From positions 1 to 61,758 of the forward strand of contig RBWT01000019.1 of NCBI GenBank assembly GCA_004010275.1: a DNA stretch of 61,758 bases, read 5' to 3'. Made by a program: the position numbers and the translations under genes. This DNA is from Streptomyces huasconensis. GTDB lineage: Bacteria > Actinomycetota > Actinomycetes > Streptomycetales > Streptomycetaceae. Of the stretch, positions 38,029 through 48,313 are shown one piece after another (within the stretch, counting starts at the first letter, position 1; each line of letters starts with the position of its first letter). The notes beneath the pieces are model-generated. The model did not search any database and was not told the DNA's origin. It saw only the letters and a list, made by a program, of their open reading frames with translations.

Positions 38029-38976
38029 TCAGCGGCTGACGGCGGTCTCCCGCGCCACACGTGCCAGCTTCTCGGGGTTCCGGACGTGGTAGGCCCCGGT
38101 GACGTAACCGTTCTCGACCCGCACGGCCACGACGCCGTCGACCTCACCGTCGACGCGGACGAGCAGTCCGGGACCGCCGTTGATCTGCACCGGCTCGACG
38201 GACCTTGCGGCCTCACGCTGCCACCAGCCGCCCGCCAGCAGGCGGGCCACCTTGTCCGCGCCCACGATGGGCCGCAGCAGGGCGTGTCTGACTCCGCCGC
38301 CGTCGCTGAGAGCGACGACGTCCGGCGCGAGGATGTCGACCAGGCCCTGCAACTCGCCGGTTTCGACAGCTCGTTGAAAGGCCTGGAGCGCGGCCCGGGT
38401 CTGGGCGGGGGAGACGGCGCCGCGTGGTCGGCGGGCGGCGACGTGTGCCCGTGCCCGGTAGGCGAGCTGACGGACCGCGGCCGGGCTCCTGCCGACGGCT
38501 TCGGCGATCTCGTCGTACCCGAGGTCGAACACCTCGCGCAGCACGAACACCGCCCGTTCGACCGGTGCGAGTGTCTCCATCACCAGCAGCATCGCCATCG
38601 AGATGCTGTCGGCGAGTTCGACGTCCTCGGCCACGTCCGGCGCGGTCAGCAACGGTTCGGGCAGCCATGGTCCGACGTAGGACTCCTTGCGCCGGCCGAG
38701 CGCACGCATCCGGTCCAGTGCCTGCCGGGTGACGATCCGCACCAGGTAGGCACGTTTCTCCCGCACGGTGGTCGGATCGACGCCCGCCCATCGCAACCAG
38801 GTCTCCTGGAGGACGTCTTCGGCGTCGGCGGCCGAACCGAGCATCTCGTAGGCGACGGTGAACAGCAGATTGCGGTGGGCGACGAACACCTCGGTGGCGG
38901 GGTCGACCGCCTGCTCCCGGGCGGCAGGGGCAAGGGGTTCGGCTGTGCCCGTGGTTCGTTCGCTGCGCTCGCTCAT
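38029..38976 (-). CDS. ECF41-family RNA polymerase sigma factor
   Basis: 315 residues from ATG 38976 (GGAGCC upstream). Sigma region 2 (FVAHRNLLFTVAYEMLGSAA DAEDVLQETWLRWAG) and region 4 (LREVFDLGYDEIAEAVGRSP AAVRQLAYRAR) are followed by the fused SnoaL-like C-terminal domain diagnostic of ECF41. The three signature motifs are present: WLPEP in the linker, DGGGVRHALLRPI, and NPEKL near the end. There is no anti-sigma gene; the C-terminal domain regulates activity in this family. Divergent from its typical partner, an NAD(P)-binding enzyme at 39190. Intact. Confidence 0.93.
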   Translation of the reverse strand: MSERSERTTGTAEPLAPAAREQAVDPATEVFVAHRNLLFTVAYEMLGSAADAEDVLQETWLRWAGVDPTTVREKRAYLVRIVTRQALDRMRALGRRKESYVGPWLPEPLLTAPDVAEDVELADSISMAMLLVMETLAPVERAVFVLREVFDLGYDEIAEAVGRSPAAVRQLAYRARAHVAARRPRGAVSPAQTRAALQAFQRAVETGELQGLVDILAPDVVALSDGGGVRHALLRPIVGADKVARLLAGGWWQREAARSVEPVQINGGPGLLVRVDGEVDGVVAVRVENGYVTGAYHVRNPEKLARVARETAVSR

Positions 38977-39020
38977 ACCCGGCTCCTGCCTGTTCCTTCC
39001 CGGCCCTGTTCCACGCACTA

Positions 39021-39047
39021 GACGCCGGTCCTCTCCGCTCCGTAACA
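39021..39047 (-). promoter_or_regulatory. ECF41-type promoter of the sigma gene
   Basis: On the minus strand, TGTTACG (39047-39041), exactly 16 bp, CGTC (39024-39021). This matches the published ECF41 consensus TGTCACA-N16-CGTC closely and lies 45 bp before the sigma ATG, indicating autoregulation. Confidence 0.65.
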
Positions 39048-39082
39048 CCTTCGCTCAGTGGCCTGTGTCACACGCGGATGGC

Positions 39083-39106
39083 TGTTACGGGGGGCGGGGC
39101 GGCGGC
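39083..39106 (+). promoter_or_regulatory. possible second ECF41-type promoter toward the oxidoreductase
   Basis: On the plus strand TGTTACG (39083-39089) is followed by CGTC (39103-39106), but the spacer is only 13 bp and is almost all G. Lost bases in the G runs could hide a normal 16-bp spacer; otherwise this is not a promoter. Confidence 0.3.
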
Positions 39107-39189
39107 GTCTCGTGGTCGTCAGGGCGCAGAAGGAACGAACCACCTATAGCACTTGTAACGGGTGTAGAAGCCTAGGAAAGGTACGGAAC

Positions 39190-39968
39190 ATGAACGTGAG
39201 CATGAGCACCCATAAATTCGCGGTGGCAGGAGCGACCGGGCGGCTGGGGCGTCACGTGGTGGACGTCCTCGCGGAACGAGGGCACGAGGTTGTGCCGGTG
39301 TCCCGGGCCACGGGCGTGGACATCGTCACCAGAGACGGCCTGGCCGAGGCGCTCACCGGGGTCGACGTCATCCTTGACGTCGCGTCATGGCACGCCTCCG
39401 ACCAAGAGGCCGCCACGGAGTTCTTCCGCACCGCCACCCGCAACCTGCACGAGGTCGGCCGACAGGCGGGAGTCGACCGGATCGTCGCCGTGTCCATCAT
39501 CGGCGCGGACAAGGCCACCGCCGGATTCGTCGCGGCCCAGCAGGCGCACGAAGAGGCCCACCTGTCCGGCCCGCTGCCCGCCCGCATTCTGCGCGCCGCG
39601 CAGTTCCACGAGTTCGTCGGGCAGCTCCTGGACTGGCGGCACGGCGACACCGCCTATGTCCCGGCGCTGCCCACCCAACTCGTGGCGTGCCGCACCGTGG
39701 CCGAAACGCTGGTCGACCTGGCCACCGACCCCGACGCACCCGCCCGGCCGGCCCCGGAACGCCGATCCCCGAGGTCGCCGGGCCGCGCAGGGAGACCATG
39801 GCCGACGCGGCCAGACTCCTCGGGGCCCGCCGGGGCGTCAAGGTCGTCGAGGTCGACGGCTCCTGCATGCCCGACGCCGAGATCGCGGCGACGGGCGGGT
39901 TCCTTCCCGGCCCGCACGCCAAGCTCGCCGGTCCCACCTTCCAGGAGTGGCTGGACACCCAGTCCTGA
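39190..39968 (+). CDS. NAD(P)-binding (NmrA/atypical SDR) protein, ECF41 partner, one frameshift
   Basis: About 259 residues. Rossmann glycine motif FAVAGATGRLGRHVVDVLAERG, then DVILDVASWH, ILRAAQFHEFVGQLLDW and CRTVAETLVDLATDP. The frame changes near 39757, after which PIPEVAGPRRETMADAARLL GARRGVKVVEVDG and EEWLDTQ-like C-terminus follow to 39968. GGAAAGG precedes the ATG at 39190. ECF41 sigma genes are usually next to a carboxymuconolactone decarboxylase, oxidoreductase or epimerase; this is the oxidoreductase/epimerase version. Substrate unknown. Confidence 0.85.
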
Positions 39969-40146
39969 CACGTTCGTTCGCCGCCGCGACCGCTGGCTGA
40001 CATGGCCGGGTCACTCCGGTTGCCGTCCATGCCTCTGCCCGCCCATATGACCCGCACAAGCGTGCGGTTGAGCTGTGTGATGATGCAGTGACGACGGTTT
40101 GGGACCCGGGAGGGACCAGACGCATGAGAAGGGGCGGGGACGCGGC

Positions 40147-41241
40147 GTGGGCAAGGGTGGGTCCATATCGGACGAGGAGTGGGAGCGCTTTCTGAAGGAG
40201 GCCGAGGCCGGAACTGAGGGCGCCCCCAAGGAACCTTCGGCGCGGGCCCGGTTCGTGGCGCGGCGGTTGCGGGACGAGCCGGATCGGCCGGAGGGGTGGC
40301 GTACGTACCGACCGGCCCAGCGGCGACGGGGCAAGGCGCGGTACGTGGTCGGTCTGCTGGTCGCGGTCGGGCTTCTGGTGGTGGCGTTGAATCCGGGAAT
40401 GGTGACAGGGTGGTTCGGCGGCGACGGGGGCGGCGGGGGCACGTCGCTCCCTGCCGAGTCGGAGCGCCCGAGGCAGGCTCCGGCGATGTCGGCAGCCCAA
40501 CGGCCCACGCTGGACGAGCCGTTCAGGGGATCGCCCGCCGCACGGTGGCGTGACGGCGTGGACGGAATCTATCTGCCGGCCGCGCGAGCGACCGGATGGA
40601 TGAGCCGTACGCAGGTCGAGCAGGCCCTTGACCGGTCCCGGGACTTTCTCGCCGCGTCCAGTCTGGACCCCGGAGTGTTGCGTGGGGAGCGGCCCGACAA
40701 GGCGATCGCGTTGATCAATCCGCAACAGGAGGACGTCCAGGGCTACCTGGCCGCCACGTTCCGCGCACCCAGCCGGAAGAACGATCCGCTGCTGCTGTTC
40801 AGCCGTTTCGAGAAGTCGAAGGCGCGGCTGACCGGAGATGTGGTCAAGACGCGCGGACGGCTCACGTTCCGGGAAGGTAAACGCGGCGCGGTCGAGGTGA
40901 CCGCCGATGTCACCTTCGTCTACCCCGTCGTACGCGCGGAGGCGGGCAGCGAGGACGTCACCCGTACGATCGCGCGCCGCGAGATCGTGATGAGCTGGGA
41001 CGACCCGGCAAAGGTGGCCATCGAGCCGGGGACGTTCTCCCTTGCCTCGTACAAGGTCGACTACACCAACGGCGGCTGCGGCGCCGTCACCGGATACTTC
41101 AACCCCCAGTTCGACGCGGATGGCACTGCCGCCGACTCGGGCAAGGGCCCTGAGGTCGACCCGTACGACCGCAGCACGTCGATGGACGCGCGCGAGCGGA
41201 AGGCCGGCGAAGCGGGGTGCGGAACCGCCACACGCTCGTGA
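40147..41241 (+). CDS. single-span membrane protein of unknown function
   Basis: 364 residues from GTG 40147 (GGGGCGGGGA upstream), intact. The cytosolic N-terminus KGGSISDEEWERFLKEAEAG and a basic stretch precede one membrane helix (YVVGLLVAVGLLVVALNPGM, about residues 66-85). The long outer domain has YLPAARATGWMSRTQVEQAL DRSRDFLAASSLDP, LINPQQEDVQGYLAATFRAP, VTADVTFVYPVVRA and a Cys-containing tail (NGGCGAVTGYFNPQF ... AGCGT). A recurrent Streptomyces hypothetical in my memory; no function known. The two outer Cys may form a disulfide. Confidence 0.75.
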   Translation: MGKGGSISDEEWERFLKEAEAGTEGAPKEPSARARFVARRLRDEPDRPEGWRTYRPAQRRRGKARYVVGLLVAVGLLVVALNPGMVTGWFGGDGGGGGTSLPAESERPRQAPAMSAAQRPTLDEPFRGSPAARWRDGVDGIYLPAARATGWMSRTQVEQALDRSRDFLAASSLDPGVLRGERPDKAIALINPQQEDVQGYLAATFRAPSRKNDPLLLFSRFEKSKARLTGDVVKTRGRLTFREGKRGAVEVTADVTFVYPVVRAEAGSEDVTRTIARREIVMSWDDPAKVAIEPGTFSLASYKVDYTNGGCGAVTGYFNPQFDADGTAADSGKGPEVDPYDRSTSMDARERKAGEAGCGTATRS

Positions 41242-41327
41242 GTGGCGTTTTCGGTTTTGGAGGGTTTGGAGGCGAAGGGCGGCTGCCGAGTGCCCTTCGC
41301 CTCGCGTTCGCACCACAGGCCGGAACC

Positions 41328-41370
41328 ACCCGCACCGAAGCCGGTCGGGCGACCCGCACCGAAGCCGGTC
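41328..41370. repeat. two copies of a 19-bp direct repeat
   Basis: ACCCGCACCGAAGCCGGTC at 41328-41346 and again at 41352-41370 (24-bp period), followed by several CCGGTC/GGTCAACC motifs up to 41410, between convergent genes. May be part of a complex terminator. Confidence 0.5.
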
Positions 41371-41407
41371 AACCGGCAGCTGGTCAACCCGTCAACCGGT
41401 CAGCCGG

Positions 41408-41830
41408 TCATGCCGTCAGGCGGCCGATCTCCTGCGGGTCGAGGCCGGTGAGCTGGGCGATGCGCTGCGGGGCGATCCCCGCCGTCAGGGCCCGGTGCAC
41501 GAGAGCCTCCCAGTCCTGGGTCGTCTCCCGGAAGTCGAGCAGTTCGCTCTCCATGTCCGTGACGGCCTGAGGCGCGCACTCCTGCTGCACCTTCAGCGCT
41601 TCCTCCTCGCTCAACGGCACCGGCAACCGCTCGGCGTCCGCAGGGATGAGCGACTCCGCCTCGGCGGGCAGAATCCTGACCTGCTCAGAGGAGGCGGAGA
41701 CGTTGTGGGCCTGCAGCCAGCCGTGCACGGCAGGGGTTTCCGTGAGTTCCGGGGCGCCAACGGAAGCGAGGGCCGCTCCCAGTCGAGGGTGCCGGTCAGG
41801 AAGGAGGAACAGGTATGCGTCATCGGCCAT
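41408..41830 (-). CDS. protein of unknown function
   Basis: 140 residues from ATG 41830 (MADDAYLFLLPDRHPRLGAALASVG), intact, acidic and helical. The C-terminus ALTAGIAPQRIAQLTGLDPQEIGRL resembles a small helix-turn-helix that recognises DNA in antisense to many RHH/HTH proteins, but there is no wing and it may just be a helical bundle. The upstream GAAGGCG is a weak ribosome site. Lies 87 bp upstream of nothing on its own strand: the next gene (LysR) ends at 41918 and reads toward it. Confidence 0.6.
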   Translation of the reverse strand: MADDAYLFLLPDRHPRLGAALASVGAPELTETPAVHGWLQAHNVSASSEQVRILPAEAESLIPADAERLPVPLSEEEALKVQQECAPQAVTDMESELLDFRETTQDWEALVHRALTAGIAPQRIAQLTGLDPQEIGRLTA

Positions 41831-41917
41831 CGCGGATAATCGCCTTCTCGTTCGGACGTCAACAGCTGGGCACGGATGTTGCGGCCCCGGCACACACGTT
41901 CCCGGAGGTCGGCCGGT

Positions 41918-42952
41918 TCACGCAGGGTTTCTCACCCGACCTCCTGAACCCGCCATGACGTCGACCGCCGTGGTCGCCGCCGCCACGAAAGCGGCGATCG
42001 CCGGATGGGCGCCACCGCCCGCGCGGAACGCCACCTTCGAACGACGGAACAACGGCAGCTTCGTCAGCATGACACCCGCGGGGCTCGGCACGGCGGCCAT
42101 CTCCGGCACGAACCCGGCCCCTTGTCCGGCGGCGACCAGAGCCAGCACGGTACGGAAGTCGTTGACCTGGTGGCGGATTCTGGGCTGGAACCCGGCGGCC
42201 TGGCAGGCGCGTACGGCCATCGCATGACCCGTCGTGCCGTCCCGCGCGGTGATCCACGGAACCTCGGCGCAGGGCCCGAGCAGCGCCGCCAGCGTGTCCC
42301 CCGAGCCGGACTTCGCGGCCGCCTCGCCTGTACGCAAAGCCTCGGCACCGCCTGTACGCAAAGCCTCGGCCCCGCCTGTACGCAGGGCCTCGGCCTCGCC
42401 TGCGCTCATGGCCTCGCCCCCGGCAGGGGAGACGAGGTACATCGGCTCTTCGAGCAGGGGCACCTCGTCCACGGTCGTATCCGGGGTCGCGGGCACGAAG
42501 TCGTAGTCATGGACAAGGGCCACGTCCAGCTCACCGGCCCGCAGACCGTCGGAGACCCGCGCGGACTCGATCTCCCGCACCGTCGGTTCCAACGCCGGGT
42601 GCCGACGCGCCAGTTCGGCCAGCGCGGCGGGAACGATGGTGTGGCCGCCGGAGGGGAACGTCCCGATCCGCAGCGGTCCGCCGATGCCGTCCCGCGCACC
42701 GGCCAGCTCGGCCGCCGCCTGTTCGAGGCGGTTCAGCACCGCGTCGGCGTGCGCCACGAGGGAGCGGCCCGCGGGCGTGAGGATCACGCGCCTGCCGCTG
42801 CGTTCCAGCAGGGGCACGCCCGCCTCCCTCTCCAGCACCCCGAGCTGCTGGGAGACGGCGGACGCGGTGAAGGTCAGCGCTTCGGCCACGGCGGCGATGG
42901 TGCCCCGCCGGTCCAGTTCGCGGAGCAGATGAAGACGACGGACATCAAGCAT
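41918..42952 (-). CDS. LysR-family transcriptional regulator with in-frame 8-residue repeats
   Basis: 344 residues, longer than the usual 300. N-terminal HTH MLDVRRLHLLRELDRRGTIA AVAEALTFTASAVSQQLGVL, then the substrate-binding domain. An insertion in the effector domain is built from 8-residue repeats EALRTGGA (encoded by 42325-42420). Divergent from the DapA-family gene at 43023 with 70 bp between, the standard LysR/target arrangement, so it probably controls that gene. Intact. Confidence 0.9.
   Translation of the reverse strand: MLDVRRLHLLRELDRRGTIAAVAEALTFTASAVSQQLGVLEREAGVPLLERSGRRVILTPAGRSLVAHADAVLNRLEQAAAELAGARDGIGGPLRIGTFPSGGHTIVPAALAELARRHPALEPTVREIESARVSDGLRAGELDVALVHDYDFVPATPDTTVDEVPLLEEPMYLVSPAGGEAMSAGEAEALRTGGAEALRTGGAEALRTGEAAAKSGSGDTLAALLGPCAEVPWITARDGTTGHAMAVRACQAAGFQPRIRHQVNDFRTVLALVAAGQGAGFVPEMAAVPSPAGVMLTKLPLFRRSKVAFRAGGGAHPAIAAFVAAATTAVDVMAGSGGRVRNPA
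42325..42420. repeat. 24-bp tandem repeat within the LysR gene
   Basis: Units at 42325-42348, 42349-42372 and 42373-42396 are nearly identical (core CGCCTGTACGCAAAGCCTC) and 42397-42420 is a degenerate fourth. Each adds eight residues in frame, so copy number can vary without breaking the protein. Confidence 0.85.
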
Positions 42953-43022
42953 AAGTTCAGCTTAGGTGTGAAGGCAGAAATCTGAAATGGAACTACCGGG
43001 TGGAGTGGGCCAGGGTGGGACC

Positions 43023-43943
43023 ATGAACCCCGAACCGATCTTCAACGGCCTGTACGTCCCCCTGGTGACCCCGTTCACCGACGACCTGCGCCTGGCTCCC
43101 GACGCGCTGGCCCGGCTCGCCGACGAGACGCTGTCGGCCGGCGCCTCCGGCCTTGTAGCCCTCGGTACGACCGCCGAGACCGCCACGTTGAGCGCGGAGG
43201 AGCGCGAGACGGTGGTACGCGTCTGCGCTTCCGCCTGCCGGGCCCACGGGGCACCGCTCATCGTCGGGGTCGGCACCAACGACACCGCCGCCGCCATCAC
43301 CGCGCTGAGAGAACTGGCGGCCCGGGGTGATGTCGCCGCCGCGCTGGTTCCCGCGCCGCCGTACATCCGCCCCGGAGAAGCCGGGACCCTGGCGCATTTC
43401 ACCGCGCTCTCCGAGCACGGCGGCCTCCCTCTCATCGTGTACGACATCCCTTATCGCACCGGGCAGACCCTCGGTGCCGACACCATCGCCGCCCTGGGCC
43501 GCCTGCCGCAGGTCGTCGGCATCAAGCACGCGACCGGCGCGATCGACGCGACCACCATGGCGTTGCTCGGCTCGCCCCCGCCGGGCTTCGCCCTGCTCGG
43601 CGGTGATGACGTCGTCCTCTCGCCGCTCGTCGCGGCGGGCGCCCACGGCGGAATCGTCGCGTCGGCCCATGTGCGCACCGCCGACTTCGCCGAGATGATC
43701 GCGCTGTGGCGCCGCGGCTCCGCCTCACCCGCCCGCAGCCTCGGAGCCGAGCTGGCCCGGCTGTCCACCGCCCTCTTCGCCGAACCGAACCCGACGGTGA
43801 TCAAGGGAGTCCTGCACGCCCAGAACCGCATCCCCAGCCCGGCCGTTCGCATGCCGCTGCTGGCCGCCTCCGCCGAATCGGTCCGCCGAGCGGTCCGGTA
43901 CAGCGAAGGATCGATGGCCACAACGACCGGTCCGCACCGCTGA
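43023..43943 (+). CDS. dihydrodipicolinate-synthase-family lyase/aldolase
   Basis: 306 residues, class I aldolase TIM barrel. Family blocks: GTTAETATLSAEER (Thr49-Thr50), YDIPYRTG (Tyr140, Arg145) and VGIKHATG with the Schiff-base Lys168; the position after GIK that is Glu in DapA is His here. With divergent LysR control this is more likely a catabolic pyruvate aldolase (NAL/KDG/HpCHA class) than lysine-pathway DapA. GGGTGGGA precedes the ATG at 43023. Intact. Confidence 0.88.
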   Translation: MNPEPIFNGLYVPLVTPFTDDLRLAPDALARLADETLSAGASGLVALGTTAETATLSAEERETVVRVCASACRAHGAPLIVGVGTNDTAAAITALRELAARGDVAAALVPAPPYIRPGEAGTLAHFTALSEHGGLPLIVYDIPYRTGQTLGADTIAALGRLPQVVGIKHATGAIDATTMALLGSPPPGFALLGGDDVVLSPLVAAGAHGGIVASAHVRTADFAEMIALWRRGSASPARSLGAELARLSTALFAEPNPTVIKGVLHAQNRIPSPAVRMPLLAASAESVRRAVRYSEGSMATTTGPHR

Positions 43944-43974
43944 CCGCCGGGGCGGGGCCGGTCATACTCGACCG

Positions 43975-44235
43975 ATGTGTCGAACGGATCGCCGCGCGAT
44001 GCCCACCTCCGAGATCGCCGCAGCGAGGATCAGAGCGAAGAACCGGCTGAAGGTCACGTTCTCATTGGCGGTCCTGCTGAATCTCATCGACGCCATCTGG
44101 CATCTCTCGGGCCCTGTGTGGTTCACGGCGCACACCGTGGCCGCGGCCCTGTTCACCGCCGCCCTCGCCGCGTACGTCATCCTTCTCGTCCGGCAGCACC
44201 GTGCTCGGCGCAGGGCCGGTGAGGGAGAGACCTGA
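43975..44235 (+). CDS. small two-helix membrane protein
   Basis: 86 residues from ATG 43975 (78 from ATG 43999). Two membrane segments, VTFSLAVLLNLIDAIWHL and TVAAALFTAALAAYVILLV, with a basic C-terminal tail QHRARRRAG. 31 bp after the DapA-family gene and on the same strand, so probably in its operon. No function known. Confidence 0.6.
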   Translation: MCRTDRRAMPTSEIAAARIRAKNRLKVTFSLAVLLNLIDAIWHLSGPVWFTAHTVAAALFTAALAAYVILLVRQHRARRRAGEGET

Positions 44236-44305
44236 AGCGCGGGTCCGCACCCGTGCCCTCCCAGGGACTTGAGTCTCCTGTCGGGGGAGAGGTGAGGCTA
44301 GGGGC

Positions 44306-45257
44306 ATGAACGGCGAGACGACGCTCTATTCCATCGGTGATCTGGCCCGGCGGACGGGACTGACGGTGAAGGCCATCCGGTTCTACTCCGACACGGGAAT
44401 CGTGCCACCGACCGAACGCACCGCGGCCGGCTACCGCCTGTACGGTTCCGACGCCGCCGCCCGCCTCGAACTCGTGCGCACGTTGCGCGAGTTGGGCATC
44501 GGCCTGGACGCGGTCCGCCAGGTCGTGGCCCAAGAGGCCTCCCTGGCGCGCGTCGCGGCGACGCACGCCGAGGCCCTGGACGTACAGATCCGCATTCTGC
44601 GGCAGCGCCGCGCGGTGCTCACGGCCGTGGCCAGGCGCGACTCCACCCCCCAGGAGATGGATGCCATGCACCGACTGGCCGGCCTGTCCGAGGCCGAGCG
44701 GCAGCACCTGACCGACGACTTCCTCGGTTCGGTGTTCGGTGGCCTGCGGCGGCACCCCGCCTTCGCGGCGGTCACCTGCTCGCTGACCCCGCTGCTGCCG
44801 GACGACCCGGAACCGGAACAGATAGAGGCGTGGGTCGAGTTGGCCGAACTGATGCGGAACGCCGACTTCCGCACCACGCTGCACGGCGTGCGCGGGACCT
44901 GGCGGCCGATTGGACTCCGGACGACTCCCTGGGCCTGCCCCGGCTCCTCGCCGAAGCGGTCCGCGCACAGGCCACTCCGGCGCTCGCGGAGGGCATCGCG
45001 CCCGACGCACCCGAGGTGGCACCGGTCATCACGGCCCTCGCGGCCCACTACGCGCACATCCTCGGCGACGCGGCCCCGCAGAACCCCGATGTTCTCCGCA
45101 TCCGCCTCGCGGACCGGCTGGACCAGATGAACGATCCGCGCCGGGACCACTATCTTTCCCTGCTCGCCATCGTCAACGACTGGCCCGCGCCCGAGAGCCT
45201 GGCACCCGCGCTGAGCTGGACCGCGACGCACTGCGTGCCCAGGTGGCGCGACGCTGA
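44306..45257 (+). CDS. MerR-family regulator, two frameshifts
   Basis: About 316 residues. Classical MerR HTH TLYSIGDLARRTGLTVKAIR FYSDTGIVPPTERTAAGYRL YGSDAAARL, dimerisation coiled coil QIRILRQRRAVLTAVAR, then a helical effector domain (LLPDDPEPEQIEAWVELAEL, AITALAAHYAHILGDAAPQ-like). No Cys-rich metal site, so not a metal sensor. The frame changes near 44908 and 45225; the second correction gives the end ALRAQVARR at 45257. ATG 44306 follows GGGGC. Ligand and targets unknown. Confidence 0.8.
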
Positions 45258-45394
45258 CACGGGTCGGGACGAGCAACGTGTCCGGCCCCTGCCCCCAGGT
45301 GCGTCGGCTCGTAGGCTCCGGAGATGGCCGAGCCGGCCGCCCGGGTCGCCGTGCGGAAACCGGATCTCGCATAGTGGGCGCTCGCTGGACTTGA

Positions 45395-46914
<1,520 letters not shown>

Positions 46915-46942
46915 CTCCGATCCGAAACGCCCCCGCAGGCAG

Positions 46943-46981
46943 AGAGCAGGGCGCGGCCGACGACTCGGAGCGCCCTGCTCT
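46943..46981. terminator. terminator hairpin after gdhA, with short repeats
   Basis: Perfect 12-bp arms AGAGCAGGGCGC (46943-46954) and GCGCCCTGCTCT (46970-46981), 29 bp past the gdhA stop. The right arm is followed by further copies of CCCTGCTCTGCCGTG up to about 47030, where the convergent Sir2 gene ends. Confidence 0.75.
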
Positions 46982-47026
46982 GCCGTGCCCTGCTCTGCCG
47001 TGCCCCGCTCTTCAGCGCCCTGCTCT

Positions 47027-47919
47027 TCAGGCCGGACCGGGGACGGAGACGCCCAGCCGGTCGGCCACGGAGGTGAGCGCCGGGCCCAGCGGCAGCGCGA
47101 CCCGCGTGAGGGCGTAACGGTCGCCCCGGGTGGCGTCCCGGTTGACGATCACCACGGGCTTGCCGGACTCGGCCGCCTGGCGGACGAACCGCAACCCGGA
47201 CATCACCGTCAGCGAGGAGCCGAGGACCAGGAGGGAAGCCGCCTCACGGACCGCTTCGCGGCAGCGCTCGACCCGCGCGGCGACACCGTCTCGCCGAAGA
47301 ACACCACGTCCGGCTTGAGGATGCCGCCGCAGATCGTGCAGGGCAGCACGCGGAAGTCCTCGACCTGTTCGTCGGTGAGGTCGGCGTCGCCGTCCGGATT
47401 GATGCCGGCGGCCACCGGCGCATAGTCCGGATTGGCCTCCTCCAGCCGCCGGGCCAGCTCACGGCGCGGGCTGAAGGCGCCGCAGGACAGACAGACGACC
47501 CGGTCCAGGCTGCCGTGGAGTTCCACGGCCTCCCCGCTGCCCGCGGCCTGGTGCAGACCGTCGACGTTCTGGGTGATCACCCCGCCGACCAGCGCGTGCC
47601 GCGCGAACGCCGCCACGGCCCGGTGCCCGGCATTGGGCCGGGCCCGGCCGAAGGTGCGCCAGCCGAGGTGACTGCGCGCCCAGTACCGCCGCCGGGCCTC
47701 AGGGGCCGCAATGAACTCCTGGTAGGTCATCGGGGTGTGCCGACTCAGGCTTCCGCCCTCGCCCCGGTAGTCCGGAATGCCCGACTCCGTGGAGATGCCC
47801 GCCCCGCTGAGCACCAGCACCCCGCCGACGCCCAGCATCTCGACGACCGGCTCCAGATCCGTCGTACCCGGTGGCAGATCCTCGTCCGGGGTCCAGCTCA
47901 GAGTGGGACGCATACGCAT
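47027..47919 (-). CDS. Sir2-family NAD-dependent protein deacylase, one frameshift
   Basis: About 297 residues. [51 protein letters not shown], catalytic His in VELHG, zinc cysteines CLSC and CTICGG, VVFFGE and, after a frame change near 47283, [18 protein letters not shown] then [11 protein letters not shown]. Removes acyl groups from lysines using NAD. ATG 47919 lies 6 bases after a TACCCT -10 element, so the mRNA is predicted to be leaderless. Confidence 0.88.
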
Positions 47920-47925
47920 GCCGCC

Positions 47926-47971
47926 AGGGTACGGAACACCGGCGGCGCGAGGCCGACGGTGCTCGTACCCT
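47926..47971. promoter_or_regulatory. divergent leaderless promoters
   Basis: TACCCT on the minus strand (47931-47926) ends 6 bp before the Sir2 ATG, and TACCCT on the plus strand (47966-47971) ends 7 bp before the GTG at 47979. TANNNT about 7 bp before a start codon is the pattern of leaderless actinobacterial transcripts. Confidence 0.55.
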
Positions 47972-47978
47972 GACAGAC

Positions 47979-48296
47979 GTGGCAGGTGGAACATACGAGA
48001 CAGATGGGGCGGACGAGGTGAACGAGACGGGCAGCGAACGGCAGACGGACCGGCGCCTGGAACGGGCCATCCTGGAGCTGCTGGCGCGTCGCGACCCCGC
48101 CGCGACGATCTGCCCCTCCGACGCCGCCCGGGCGGTGTACGAAGGGGACGGCGACGGCTGGCGCGCCCTCATGGAGCCGGCCCGCCGCGCCGCCCGCCGA
48201 CTGGTCACCGCGGGCGAGGTGGAGATCACCCAGCGGGGTCAGCCCGTGGACCCGGCGGACGCCCGTGGCCCGATCCGTATCCGCCGCGTCCGCTGA
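47979..48296 (+). CDS. DUF3253 family protein
   Basis: About 105 residues from GTG 47979 (leaderless), or 92 from GTG 48018 with GGGGCGGA ahead. Core RRLERAILELLARRDPAATI CPSDAARAVY, GWRALMEPARRAARRLVTAG EVEITQRGQPVDP and GPIRIRR, a winged-helix-like fold whose function is unknown. Divergent from the Sir2 gene. Confidence 0.8.
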   Translation: MAGGTYETDGADEVNETGSERQTDRRLERAILELLARRDPAATICPSDAARAVYEGDGDGWRALMEPARRAARRLVTAGEVEITQRGQPVDPADARGPIRIRRVR

Positions 48297-48313
48297 CCCG
48301 GGCGCGCGCCGGC

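Noticed and set aside
41408..41830. Firm call as a transcriptional regulator from the C-terminal helix-turn-helix-like segment
   Set aside because: Too short and without a full domain; left as unknown.
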